Shown: positions 8,648-19,479 of the stretch, piece after piece | Layout: each line of letters begins with the position of its first letter | How positions within the stretch are numbered: position 1 is the stretch's first letter | DNA from: Echiichthys vipera | Lineage: Eukaryota; Chordata; Actinopteri; Perciformes; Trachinidae | Reading direction: 5' to 3' | Length of the DNA: 64,000 bases | Assembly: GCA_963691815.1 (NCBI GenBank) | Contig: OY829645.1 | Span: 1,302,001-1,366,000, forward strand | Notes under the pieces: model-generated | Told to the model about the DNA's origin: nothing | Database searches by the model: none | What the model saw: the letters and a program-made list of their open reading frames with translations, nothing else | Made by a program: the position numbers and the translations under genes

Positions 8648-10717
8648 TTGTATATCATTGTAGGTGAACATTTCATCAATAAATGGCACAATGTTCCAGA
8701 ATCAGTGCCTCACATCACTCTGCTGGTAAATAGCAAAGCCAAGACCAGAGACTTTGGTCCCATGATGAAAACTGCAGAAAAAACAGAATGGAAAAACAAC
8801 CGACAATCCATTGATATTTCAGACGCAAGACTCAAAATGATTAAAATTCTGTGCGGAACATCAATGTTGGCCAAACCACAGGAAGTAAATATAATGGCAA
8901 AGGTTCTGAGTCACAGGGAAAGAGAAGAGACAGAAAACAACCTGTTGGAAGAAATGTTGAAACAAGTGCCAGATCACTTATGGCCAAGGAACGATTTTGA
9001 TGTTAGACTGGTAAAGTCTGCCAGGCCAGTAGAGGTGGATCATAAACCAGAGGAAACCCTCCCCAATCGCCGACAATATCCACTGAAGCCAAAAGCTGAT
9101 GAAGGAATAAGTAAGACCATTTCTGGTCTGCTAAAAGAAGGAGTTCTGATAGAAACACATAGTCCATGTAACAATCCAATATTTCCCGTATTGAAATACA
9201 GGTTAGTGCATGATCTAAGGATTGTAAATGGCCGAGTACAGGGCAAAGTAGCAGAGGTACCAAAACCCCACACGCTGCTTACAAATGTTCCTCCAGATGC
9301 AAAAATTTTCACAGTCATTTACCTGTGTTCAGCATCTTTCAGCATTACCCTACATGAAGATTTGCAGTACCTATTTGTGTTCACTTACAGGGGAAAGCAG
9401 TACACTTACACCAGAATCCCGCAAGGATTTCAGGAATCGCCAAACATTTTCAACAGGATACTGAGACAAGACTTGGAAGGGCTTGAGCTCAGTGGCACAC
9501 TGATGCAGTACGTAGATGATCTGTTGCTCCGCGCACCGACGCTGGAGGACTGCCACAAGGACTCCATCAAAATCCTCCAGCGATTGGTAGAAGGAGGACA
9601 CAGAGTTTCAAAATCAAAGCTTCAGTATTGCAAAACACAGGTTGAGTATTTGGGCCGAAAAATCTCACAAGGAACCATAGCAATCTCACCGTCCCAATTG
9701 GAGGCTCCACTGAAGTGGACTATAGAGTCAAATATAGCTTTTAAAACTCTAAAAATGGACATGCAAAATGCACCAATGCTAGCAACACCTGACTATAAAA
9801 AGCAGTTATTTTTGTATGTAGCTAACAAACAAAACAAGTATGCTTCAGCAGTATTAATGCAAGAGACATGTCACAGTGGGAAAAAACAACCAGTAGCATA
9901 CTAAAGCATAAAGTTGCATAATGTTGTGCAGGGATGGCCTCCATGTTATCAAGGCCTAGCTGCAGTGCATTATGCATATGAAAATGCGGCAACGGTGACC
10001 ATGGGGTACCCAGTTACCATCCTGAAACACCACAAGATCATTGAGGTGGTGAATCAAGGCAAGTTTGTCATAACCCAGGCAAGATGCTTACAGTACATGA
10101 CGTTGCTATCACATCCTGACGTGATCATAAAGAGATGCAACACAACAAACCCAGCTAATTTCATGCCGTCAGAGGAAGAGCGGGAGCCCCATGAATGTGT
10201 CGCTGAGACTATGAAATATACCAGACTAAGACCTGAAATGGAGTCTACACCATTGTTACAGACCGACATCATATATTTTGTTGACGGTTCATGCTACAGA
10301 GACCATGTAGGGACCCATGTAGGCTATGCAGTAGTCAAACAGGAGGGTAGTGAGCACATAACAGAGAAAGCGGAAAAGTGTGAGCAGCCATGCTCAGCAC
10401 AACTAGCAGAACTAAAAGCATTGACTGAAGCATGTAAATTAGCAAAAGGAAAAACTGCCAACATATATACGGACTCAGCATATGCACACGAAGTGTGCTA
10501 TTTGTTTGCATCTGTGTGGAAACAAAGGGGGTTCCGGAGAACCGATGGGACCCCAATTCAACATTGCAGCCAAATTAAAGAGTTAATTGCAGCAATGATG
10601 CTTCCATTTAAGCTAGCAATAATAAAGTTCCAGGCACACCGGAAAGGGAACGATAACATTATCCGCAGTAACATGCAGTGGATGAAGCAGCAGAGGCAGC
10701 TGCTAAGTGTCAAATAG
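8648..10717 (+). pseudogene. pol: ERV reverse transcriptase and RNase H
   Basis: Open for 418 codons (8648-9904), then one in-frame TAA, then open again to 10717. RT signatures: LVHDLRIVNG, IPQGFQESPNIFNRIL and the catalytic QYVDDLLL at about 9507-9530. The fingers motif LYCSASFSIT-like region is altered (VIYLCSASFSITLHED). RNase H follows with VDGSCYRDH, AELKALTEACKLA and YTDSAYAHEVC, carrying the expected acidic residues. YVDD plus this domain order is typical of gamma-type pol. It ends in a frameshift into integrase. Confidence 0.85.
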
Positions 10718-12112
10718 CTATTTTGGCCCCAATGGTGACATTGGAGCCTGTGGCCATCCTAGAAAACATCATTTTGATACAAAAAGAAGCGGCTGGGGAT
10801 GAACGGGACATTTGGAGAAGGCAAGGCGCAACAATGAGTGAACAAGAGTTATGGAGGTCACAAGACGGTTTGTTGGTGGCCCCAGTGACGTTGTTGTCCA
10901 TGTTAATTTCTGAAGTGCACAGTTTAGATCACTGTGCAAGGGGGGAAGTGATGAAGAAAATTCAACAACAAGGTTACTGGTCGCCTTATATGCAAGCAAT
11001 GGTGAACCAGGTGTTAAACCAATGTGAAATATTCGCTCAAAATAATGCAAAGAAAGGTGTGAAAACACCTGTCGGACATATTCCTGTACTAGAAGGTCCA
11101 TTTAAACATCTAGTTATGGACTATGTCGATATGATAAAATCAGTTCAAGGCAAAAGATACATGCTTGTGATAATCGACAGATTCAGCAGATGGGTGAAAG
11201 CAACACCATCAAAAGACTTAAGCGCTGAGACTGTTTTTTTTTCTGATAAGAGAAGTAATCCCGCGATTTGGAATTCCATCAGAAATCAGCTCTGACAATG
11301 GGTCTGCGTTTGTGCAGAAAGTTGCAAAAGGTATCCTACAACAGTTGAGAATAAAACAACGTTTAGGAGCAGTGTATCATCCGCAAAGCCTAGGAATGGT
11401 TGAGCGAGTAAATGGAACCCTGAAGGCTAAGCTAAACAAAATCTGTGCCGCCACTTAGCTGAACTGGGTAGATACTTTGCCACTAGCACTAATGAGCTAT
11501 CGAATGCAAACTCATAGAATAACGCATTTAACACCGCATGATATGCAAACAGGTCGACCTATGCCAGCACCGCAGCTAAGAGGTCCTTTTAAAGGACCAC
11601 CGCTTGAACAATTAGAAAATGAGCTGAAAGCATATATGAAATATCTAACTATGATCCATAGAACTATCTACACACAGGAAAAAGCACGAGAGGAGAGCCT
11701 GGAGCAGAAGGGGGAGTGGCCAGTGAAACCAGGAGACTTGGTGTGGATCAAGGTGTTCCGGAGGAAGTGGCATCAACCGCGTTGGGAAGGGCCGTACCAG
11801 GTGGTCAGGGCCACGCCGACAGCTGTCCAGGTCGAATGGAGCACCACGTGGTATCATCTGAACCACTGCAAAAAAACGTGTATCAAGGATGAAGGGAACC
11901 CAACAGCAGAAGTGGGAGATGAGAAATGTGGTAAAACTGAATCTGAAATTCCTGTGTGTTCAGAGGTGAATGACTGTGGAGAGCAGAACCGTGCCAAGCA
12001 GGTACTGATAAGCGAGATGCCACAGAAAGAAGGAGTCGGAGACAAGGAAAAGGCAATCCAGCCCCGGACAGGGATCCACCAGTCTAAAACAATGAGTATG
12101 ATGCAAAATTAA
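10678..12112 (+). pseudogene. pol: ERV integrase, broken
   Basis: The N-terminal zinc site has VHSLDHCARG and NQCEIFAQNN, with the second Cys of the pair replaced by Phe. The first catalytic Asp is in LVMDYVDMIK. Frame is lost in a T9 run (11233-11241). The second Asp (SSDNGSAF) and the Glu (MVERVNGTLK) lie in another frame, followed by a TAG at 11456. The C-terminal domain is open from 11477 to 12112 with WPVKPGDLVWIKVF and WEGPYQVV, the SH3-like part. The Glu-rich tail after 11880 has no domain I recognise. Confidence 0.85.
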
Positions 12113-12359
12113 ACACTCTGTGCCACCTGCCAGCATTGTCAGATAGAAATAAATTTACAAACCCATTTGAGTGTCTAACACAGGAAAGCATAAAAATGCG
12201 GAAGAAAAGACGATAGAAAAAATACTTCCAGAACAAGTTACAAGTTACAAGGCCAGGGGTACCCGAGAAGTTAGAAGGGAACAAACTACTTAGGACAGAG
12301 GTGGTATCAGGAGGGAGATTAAGACTACACATCCCAGCAGATTTCAGAAATCCTCAAAG

Positions 12360-13491
12360 ATGGAAGTAGGTAGTGGGTGGATGTCAGATAAGTTAGGAGT
12401 GTCAGTGTGGGACTATGGGGCAGTAAAATGTGTGCCCGTAGTGCGAGAGGCGTTGTGTGGATGGATCATGGAAGTAGATAATGCAGAAATTAATATTGGT
12501 AAAACATATGAACTCAATAGTGTTAGCGCTGCAGAAATAGGTGGCCAGATGAACGTTAAAGTATGGTGGAGTGCAAGGTATGCAAAGCCAACCATGGACG
12601 TGCTGTGTGAAGGGCTGGCAAGGGATGTGATCACCGCGCCTGAAGAAGAAGTGACCACACCTGTGAGTAAGACTACTACTACAATTAAAGGTATTACAAC
12701 ACCAGCTAAGACTACTACTACAACTAAAAGTATTACAACATCAGCTAAGACTACTACTACAACTAAAAGTATTACAACATCAGCTAAGAAGACTACTACA
12801 AGAACTAAAAGTATTACAACACCAGCTAAGACTACTACTACAAGTAAAGGTATTACAACACCAGCTAAGACTACTACTACAACTAAAGGTATTACAACAC
12901 CAGCTAAGACTACTACTACAAAAAAATAAAAGTATTACAATCAGTACAACAACCCAGAGACCCACCACAGTAAAACCAAAACAAGTGACCACAGGTCTAT
13001 TCATGACCACAAAGGTAGTAGTACAGAGAATGTATAGAACAGACAATGCAACTAAAAATAAAAAAGAGTGTTTAGTAGAGTGTAACGATCCTCAAGGTGG
13101 GCTGGAGGTATTGGTTGACTTGACGTGTAATGGAGACGGCCCCAAGGCTGGTCCAAGAGCATTTCCTGTGGCAGGTCCGAGAGCATTTAAACCAAAGTGG
13201 GTATGGCCAAAAGAATATAGAGAGATTAAAGATGAGCTGGAGGCCCAAGCCGCACAGAACTATTGGTACAACAGTGTGTGGGCTACGGCCAAAGACCTGG
13301 CGACAAATTACTGTTTAATTTGTTCTAAAAGTCCCGGAGCGAGACCTAGGGTAATCCCAGAAAATATAACTCTAGAGATTGTGCAGAGTATCAGAAACAA
13401 GTCTTTGAAAAAGGACAGTTTACTAAGAATAAACATGCACCGAGGTTCTTTCGCCAACCTGTGTGTGGTCTTGGATGTAGATTACATGTAA
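12360..13491 (+). pseudogene. env: ERV envelope, surface subunit (N-terminal part)
   Basis: The reading frame 12360-12929 has Cys-containing segments, then a Thr-rich tandem repeat. A frameshift in an A-rich run near 12925 leads into 12985-13491. That part has paired Cys residues (CLVEC, CLICSK) and the Trp/Tyr-rich segment NYWYNSVWATAKDL seen in fish gamma-type env proteins. The frame ends where a LINE is inserted at about 13492; env sequence resumes at 16230. I see no clear signal peptide. It is a non-functional remnant. Confidence 0.65.
12669..12926 (+). repeat. 39-bp tandem repeat encoding a Thr-rich stalk
   Basis: Six units of about 13 residues plus a partial one. Each resembles KTTTTTKGITTPA, with S/P and G/S variants and one unit with an extra Lys. 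Dense Thr with Pro and Ala resembles a mucin-like, O-glycosylated segment. It lies inside the env surface subunit. Confidence 0.9.
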
Positions 13492-13619
13492 TTACATACA
13501 CTGAATGACCGGAGCCTGCTCAGGAAATAGACACGACTCTGGCCCTTCTTGTAAACAGCCTCAGTGTTCATGGACCAGTCCAGTTTGCTATACAGGTATA
13601 CTCCAAGGTATTTGTAATC

Positions 13620-14513
13620 CTAGACAACATGAAAAGTCACACTGTTGATGGAGATGGGTGTGGGGGCAGATTTACTCCTGCGCAAATCCACCACTAGCTC
13701 CTTAGTCTTGGTGGGGTTTAGAATCAGGTGATTAGCTGCACACCAGTCGACGAAGGAGTCCACAGCGCCCCTGTAGTCCTCCTCCTTCCCCTCACTGACA
13801 CAGCCAACAATTGCAGAGATGTCAGCAAACTTCTGCAGGTGGCAGGACACAGAAAGGAGCCGAAAGTCTGAAGTGTACAGGGTGAACAGAAAGGGGGAAA
13901 GAACAGTTCCCTGTGGAGCCCCAGTGTTGCTGACCACAGTGTCAAACACGCCGTCCTGCAGTCTGACATACTGTGGTCGACCCGTCAAGTAATCCGTAAT
14001 CCGGGAAAACAGGGGAGGGTCCACCTGCATCGCCGTCAGCTTACTTCCCAGCAGAGCAGGCCAGATGTTATTGAACGCACTGGAGAAGTCCATGAACAAG
14101 ATTCTCACAGTGGTTCCCGGTCTGTCCAGGTGGGCGCAGGCACGTAGGAGCAGGAAGATGATAGCGTCCTCCACACCTAGTCTCGGCTGGTAGGCAAACT
14201 GTAGAGGGTCCAGTGATGAGCTGACCAGGGGCCGAAGAAGTGACAGGACCAGCCTCTCCAGGGACTTCATCAGGTGCGATGTAAGCGCCACCGGTCTGTA
14301 GTCTTCAGAGGTGCTGGGATGCACCTTCTTCGGTACTGGTACCAGGCAGGATGTCTTCCACAGCACAGGGACCTTCTCAAGACTCAGGCTGAGGTCGAAG
14401 ATGTACTGCAGGACTCCACTCAGCTGGGTCGCACATGCCTTGAGGACCCTCGGGCTGACACCGTCGGGACCTGCTGCCTTGCCTGGGCGTAGTCTGCACA
14501 GCTTATTCCTCAC
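13620..14513 (-). pseudogene. LINE reverse transcriptase
   Basis: Open for 297 codons. It has the RT blocks LRPGKAAGPDGVSPRVLKAC, EDYRPVALTSHLMKSLERLV, LDPLQFAYQPRLGVEDAI, ILFMDFSSAFNNI and GAPQGTVLSPFLFTLYTSDF. The catalytic FADD box reads KFADISA, so its second Asp is replaced by Ile, which should abolish polymerase activity. The C-terminal part continues in another frame to about 13500. Confidence 0.85.
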
Positions 14514-15298
14514 CTGCTCAGTGAAGGTCTGTCTGCTGTGTGCGTTGGTGGGGAAGGAGAGAGGTGATGGCGGGGGGAGGGGACAGGTAGGGCAAAATCA
14601 GGAGGAAATTGAGGGGGAGGTGGGGTGTCAGCAGGGCTGTAGGTTTGGAGGTGGATGGTTGTGGAGGAGCTGGGGGGGGGGGGGTCCAGAGCCCTTTCAT
14701 CGGATCTGTTGAAGAACAGATTCAGCTCATTGGCACCTTCAGTACCACCTCCTACCGTCTGGCTACCAGATGGTTTGTATCCAGTGTTGCTCCTCATGCC
14801 ACTCCACACGTCCTTCAAATTGTTTTGTAGCTGTTTTTGCCCTGTTGAATCCTCTCCTTAAGCTCCCTCTGGACCTGCCTCATCTGCTCTCTGTCCCCAT
14901 CTCTGAAGGCCCTCTTCTTCTCATTCAGCAGGACCTTGATGTCTCTGGTGACCCACGGCTTGTTATTGGGGAAACAGCGTACAGTCACTGTAGGATCAAC
15001 GCTGTCCACACAGAAATTGATGTACCCTGTTATGCAGTCCGTGAGATCATCAAGGTCCTCTACATGTGAATCACAGAGCAACTCCCAGTCTGTAAGTTCG
15101 AAGCAGCCCTGTATAGCTTCATCGGTCTCCTGTGACCATCTCCTCACAGTCCTGGTGGTCCCAGGAAGCTGCTGGACTTGGGGCTTATGCAGGAGCTGCA
15201 GGTGGATGAGGTTGTGGTCCGATCTTCAAAGAGGAGGAAGGGCAGTGGAGCTGTAAGCCTCCTTAACATTGGCATACAGCAGGTCCGGTGTCTTATTT

Positions 15299-16091
15299 TC
15301 AGTCCACAAACTGCTTGAAAGTGGGCAGTGTTGCAGCCAGAGTGATGTGGTTCAAGTCCCCAGATATTGCAATGAATGCGTCTGGTTGCCATGTCTGAAG
15401 ACCCGTGAAGACGGTGTGGGTGACGTCACCCGCAAGCGTCGTGTTTGCAGTCGGAGGAATGTAAACAACCAGGACGATAACGTGTGAAAACTCCCTCGGC
15501 AGATAGTATTGCCGCAGACTCATGGCAAGCAGCTCAATGTCCAGGCTGCACACACGCTCTTTTACAGTAACGTGACCAGGATGACACCACTTGTTGTTAA
15601 TAAGAATGGCAAGCCCCCCCACCTTTCCTCTTGCCACTCTCACGGTGACTCCTGTCCGCCCGAACAGTCTGAAAGCCGTCCACAGTTACGTTAGAGTCCG
15701 GAATGTCCTCGTGGAGCCACGTCTCCGTGAAACACAGCACACTGCTCACATGATACATCCACTGAGTCCTCACCAGGCCCGCCAGCTCGTCCATCTTATT
15801 AGCCAGCGACCTTACGTTCCCCATGGTGATGGAAGGGAGAGATGGTTTATATCTCCTCTTCTTTTCCCGGTGTTTACGTCCAGCCTTACATCCCCTGTAC
15901 TTTCTTCTCAGTTCTGTGGGTATTTCAGGCCTCTTCCGCATTAGTGCCGTTGGTGTTAGCGACAACAGCTGTTCACAGGTGTAAACAATGGGCCCGCCGC
16001 ATTGTTGCGTCCAGACGGAGATGCGGTCTGCAAAAATAGTCCCAAGAATAAGACACACAGACAAAAAACATTGAAGAAAGTTCACAAACAT
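15299..16091 (-). pseudogene. LINE endonuclease (APE type) and N-terminal region
   Basis: An ORF from 16091 begins with a hydrophobic stretch, a basic linker (RKHREKKRRYKP) and the endonuclease start PSITMGNVRSLANKMDEL, with CFTETWLHEDIPDSNV carrying the conserved Glu. A frameshift at about 15600 moves to the frame 15643-15299 with PPTANTTLAGDVTHTVF and ISGDLNHITLAATLPTF (conserved GDxNH). It nicks target DNA in live relatives. Here it is split by the frameshift. Confidence 0.8.
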
Positions 16092-16264
16092 AGTTGGCTA
16101 AGGTTAGCACGACAACTTACAGGAAAAAAACACTAATAAAAAGATAGTAAATAAGATAAAATAGCTAAAAGGGGACAAGAGAGAGAGCAACTGTTGCTGG
16201 CAGCCGCTCGACACAGCGCCGGAACCGGATTGTGCTAATATAACCATGACTTTGCCCACTTTTT

Positions 16265-17426
16265 TTTTTTCAGTGACCAGACCTTTCCCATCACAGACAG
16301 TTATTGGATGTGTGGAGAGAATAGAGTAATAAATGTATTGCCAATAAGGTGGGTTGGGCTGTGTACATTAGTAAGGTTAAAGGTGCCTACAACTGTGATA
16401 TATTCAGGAGTGGACGAGTTAGTTGCAGGAAAGACCCGAATGAGAAGAAGTCTTATGGAGGACAGGGAAGTGTACTTGGATGTGATAGGACAACCACGAG
16501 GAATTCCATACGAGTTTAAGGCCCGAGATGAGATTAAAGCGGGTCTTGAGTCTATCATTCCGTGGCTCACCGTTAACAAGAATGTAGAGTGGATAAATTA
16601 CGTATACTATAACCAACAGAGTAGCTACACGGTGGTGTAGTGGTTAGCACTGTCGCCTCACAGCAAGAAGGTCACAGGTTCGCATCCCGACTTCGGCCTT
16701 TCTGTGCGGAGTTTGCATGATCGTGTGTCTGCGTGGTACTCCGGTTTCCTCCCACAGTCCAAAAGACATGCATGTGTTAGGTTAATTGATGAGTCTAAAA
16801 TTGCCCGTAGGTGTGAATGGTTGTCTGTCTCTGGACGTCTCTATGTGCCCTGGGATAGACTAGTGTCCTGTCCAGGTACCCCGCCTTACGCCCGATGTCA
16901 GCTGGGATCGGCTCCAGCGCCCCCGCGACCCCGACCCCGGGATAAGCGGTTGAAGATGAATGAATGATAACCAACAGAGATTGCTCAATTATTCTTTAGA
17001 GGGCTTTGAAGTATTTGGTGCACAGTTACATTGGACCTCCAAAATGACGAGACAAAACAGGCTGGCGTTAGATTGGCTGCTAGCCGAACAAGGAGGAGTA
17101 TGCTACATGTTTTGGGAGCAGTGTTGCAAATGCATACCAAACAATACGGCCTCTAATGGAACTTTTTCTATCGCTATGCAGGCCAAAATGACAAAAAATG
17201 CTGGCAGAGATGCACATGAGTGGAGGGGACTAGAAGCAATAGCCGGACAGTGGGGGCGTTATGTATAAAAGCTATTGCGATCATTTTCATAGTTTTAACT
17301 AATGTAGCATCCCTACATTGTTGCATCATACCCATACTGAAAAGGTGGATCCAGGGAATGTTGTATAAGCGGGCAGTGGAGGATGCAAAACTACAAATGG
17401 CTCAACTGGAGTATAGCATACGGTAA
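16265..17426 (+). pseudogene. env: ERV envelope, end of surface subunit and transmembrane subunit
   Basis: Resumes after the LINE with YWMCGENRVINVLPIRWVGLC, typical of the surface-subunit end. A furin-type site RMRRS follows near 16441. After the SINE, the transmembrane subunit has a heptad-like region, LALDWLLAEQGGVC and the CX6CC motif CYMFWEQCC of gamma-type env. A frameshift at about 17265 separates the membrane span (AIIFIVLTNVASLHCCIIPI) and cytoplasmic tail, which ends at 17426. It is broken by a LINE, a SINE and a frameshift. Confidence 0.8.
16622..16966 (+). mobile_element. tRNA-derived SINE
   Basis: 345 bp flanked by a perfect 13-bp duplication ATAACCAACAGAG (16609-16621 and 16967-16979). 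The head has A-box-like TGGTGTAGTGGTTAGC and B-box-like GGTTCGCATCCC promoter elements. The tail has GGATAAGCGGTTGAAGATGA and a short GAAT repeat. The perfect duplication suggests it is younger than the env decay around it. The 3' part recurs inverted at 38564-38695. Confidence 0.9.
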
Positions 17427-17549
17427 GAGAACTGATAGCAGTCTGTTCATCAGTAGAATGTCAGATTGGAGTTTCGGTGTAAATGTGTTACTTTCTTCCT
17501 TTACACTACATTAAAGGACATCTGAGACAGAGTAAGAAAGAGGTTTTAA

Positions 17550-17920
17550 ATGATAATTATACAATGGCACAGATATGTGCTGGATTGTCTTGGCATCGCT
17601 TCATCTTCTCTGGCCATCATACGAGATGTGGCTGCAACTGCCTTGTTGAAATGGTTGATAAAACCATATCTAATTTCCAAGCTAAAGCAGCTAACTAGAG
17701 AGTACAGTAGACTGAACACTGTAGCTCAGGACTCTCTGAAGATTTGGTGTGTGGAAAACACTTCAGCGTAATGGCGGGTGTATCTAACATGCTAAATGGT
17801 GGCAGAAAGAAATACGTCATGTACAATATGAGATCTTTGTGGAGTAACGCTGTTGATAATATGTTATATATCATCGACAAAAATCTGTATTGGACTAAAT
17901 TCAAAAAACAAATTGTGTGA
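17550..17920 (+). other. Unidentified small ORFs beside Polinton integrase
   Basis: ORF 17550-17771 (73 codons) has a hydrophobic N-terminal half and a basic amphipathic end. An overlapping frame starting MAGVSNMLNGGRKKYVMYN at 17771 runs 49 codons. The second frame is conserved in the inverted copy near 31990-31900 (IIDRNLYWTGFKKQ), so it is part of the Polinton and not of the ERV. I do not recognise either product. Confidence 0.4.
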
Positions 17921-18219
17921 GGCAAGGGACCATGGTACGGAAGATTGTCGGTAAATGCAGTGATATAAAGGTCGTCAATATTGTAAATTGTTTTCTTCAA
18001 ATGATGACAAAGACCATAAGGGCCATGGATTTTGAAAACATTACATTATATCACAGTGTAAGCATATTTGTCTGTTTAAAGATTCTGATGTGTATGAAGT
18101 ATGATGGTGAAAACGTGGTTTGGGACTAAAAACCCTTGATCACAAGTGTTCATTCACCAACATCAGCCATGGAGGACGTTATGAGAAAAATATATATGAT
18201 ATATAATATAAGTATATTA

Positions 18220-18496
18220 TGATCCAGAAAGTACAGGAGGATATGGGGTTAACAGAAACTTCAAAACGCTCTACACCAACATCTTGGAGCTCACTGTGCA
18301 GACTCTGATGTAGAAAACTGGCTGTTAAAACAGGATGCGTATACTCTTCATAAAACAGCCCCCATACATTTTAAGAGAAATAGAGTTTTAGTAAATAAAA
18401 TTGACGGGCAGTTTCAGGCAGATCTAGTGGACATGTCAGAATATTCTTCAGAAAACGATGGGGTGAGATATTTATAAACATGTATAGACCTGTTTT
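18220..18496 (+). pseudogene. INT: Polinton integrase, N-terminal half
   Basis: Readable in pieces: STGGYGG-type start, ENWLLKQDAYTLHKTAP, NKIDGQFQADLVDM with the first catalytic Asp, then a TAA and TCIDLFS. It stops abruptly at about 18496, where polymerase B sequence begins. The inverted copy (31600-30912) runs further, into the second Asp and Glu motifs. Confidence 0.75.
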
Positions 18497-19206
18497 CAAT
18501 GGATGAGGTATGGCATTTCGAGCATAAACGTGACAGTCTCTTTAAAGACTACGTGAAAACCTTCCTACAACGGAAGCAGGAGGCGTCAGGTTATCCAAGC
18601 TATGCAAAAGAGGAGGAGTCAAAAGCAAAATACATCCAAGATTATCACGACAGAGAGGGGATTCAATAAAATTGACGGGCAGTTTCAGGCAGATCTAGTG
18701 GACATGTCAGAATATTCTTCAGAAAACGATGGGGTGAGATATTTATAAACATGTATAGACCTGTTTTCAATGGATGAGGTATGGCATTTCGAGCATAAAC
18801 GTGACAGTCTCTTTAAAGACTACGTGAAAACCTTCCTACAACGGAAGCAGGAGGCGTCAGGTTATCCAAGCTATGCAAAAGAGGAGGAGTCAAAAGCAAA
18901 ATACATCCAAGATTATCACGACAGAGAGGGGATTCAATAAAATTGACGGGCAGTTTCAGGCAGATCTAGTGGACATGTCAGAATATTCTTCAGAAAACGA
19001 TGGGGTGAGATATTTATAAACATGTATAGACCTGTTTTCAATGGATGAGGTATGGCATTTCGAGCATAAACGTGACAGTCTCTTTAAAGACTACGTGAAA
19101 ACCTTCCTACAACGGAAGCAGGAGGCGTCAGGTTATCCAAGCTATGCAAAAGAGGAGGAGTCAAAAGCAAAATACATCCAAGATTATCACGACAGAGAGG
19201 GGATTC
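18394..19206 (+). repeat. 271-bp tandem triplication (INT plus PolB chimera)
   Basis: Three head-to-tail units at 18394-18664, 18665-18935 and 18936-19206. Each joins about 105 bp of integrase to about 165 bp of DNA polymerase B, with the junction ...GGGGATTCA/AATAAAATTGACG. I saw no differences between units on reading. 271 is not a multiple of three, so each copy shifts the frame. Confidence 0.95.
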
Positions 19207-19470
19207 ATTTGAATCCAGACAGGATTGGTGTTAACAAAGCTGTGCGTAGCATTAATAATCTTCTTTTAAACTCTCTCTGGAGGTGCTTCTATATGCGTGA
19301 AAATGAGGTAACAAGTGAACTAGTGACAGATCCTGATCTTTTTGCCTGCTGTAAGATATTTTCTATTCCTATATGATCATGTCGCACTTTTCCAGTGGCG
19401 GCTCAGAGAAGCACAGACGGGTAGAACAAAAGACATAGACATCTTTCTAGGAGCTATGACTACAGCATAC
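19041..19470 (+). pseudogene. PolB: Polinton protein-primed DNA polymerase B, fragment
   Basis: From the palm/thumb part of a family B polymerase of the protein-primed type: YPSYAKEEESKAKYIQDYH, then GVNKAVRSINNLLLNSLW (matching the conserved K-x6-YG-like region) and ELVTDPDLFA. A frameshift at about 19370 leads to FQWRLREAQTG and IFLGAMTTAYVRL. The exonuclease domain and the metal-binding DTD motif are absent. It ends at the Gypsy LTR. Confidence 0.75.
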
Positions 19471-19479
19471 GTACGTCTG

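Larger units (their letters stand above)
13492..16229 (-). mobile_element. CR1/L2/Rex-type LINE inserted in ERV env
   Basis: A non-LTR retrotransposon, 5' end at about 16229, carrying an endonuclease then a reverse transcriptase. The 3' part is missing: the RT reading ends after YLGVYL and the segment matching RVYFLSRLRSFSVCN, at the junction with env near 13492. The 5' 320 bp match the fragment at 1980-2299. I see no clear target duplication. The linker 15147-14815 matches the spacer between endonuclease and RT in this family. Confidence 0.85.
7497..17430 (+). mobile_element. Gamma-type endogenous retrovirus, degraded (ERV-B)
   Basis: An ancient provirus remnant with gag end, protease, RT, RNase H, integrase and env in retroviral order. 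Neither flanking LTR of its own is visible: the left edge starts inside gag, next to the LTR of copy A, and the right edge passes into Polinton sequence. Pol and env contain stop codons and frameshifts. Env is interrupted by a LINE (13492-16229) and a SINE (16622-16966). A second copy of the same family, minus strand and internally deleted, lies at 50.3-52.8 kb. No functional virus could come from this sequence. Confidence 0.85.
17431..19479 (+). mobile_element. Polinton (Maverick) fragment, left piece
   Basis: Contains short unidentified ORFs, the N-terminal half of a Polinton integrase and a piece of DNA polymerase B. The segment 17840-18500 is repeated inverted at 31300-31996. The join to ERV sequence on the left is not sharp (17431-17520). 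The right edge is the Gypsy LTR at 19480. All genes are broken. Confidence 0.75.

Noticed and set aside
12669..12926. Regular 39-bp repeats resembling a CRISPR array
   Set aside because: Units are directly adjacent without unique spacers, lie in a coding frame of env, and the genome is eukaryotic.
14510..14830. Pro- and Gly-rich ORFs on both strands
   Set aside because: They cover the spacer between endonuclease and RT of the LINE, inflated by a G-run near 14670.
16630..16700. A tRNA gene
   Set aside because: A- and B-box-like sequences are present, but the region does not form a clear cloverleaf and continues into a SINE body with a target duplication.
19475..19479. GTCTG before the Gypsy 1 LTR as a complete target duplication
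   Set aside because: The other end of Gypsy 1 is missing, so the duplication cannot be verified; the same five bases at the 51.9-kb solo LTR are probably coincidence.
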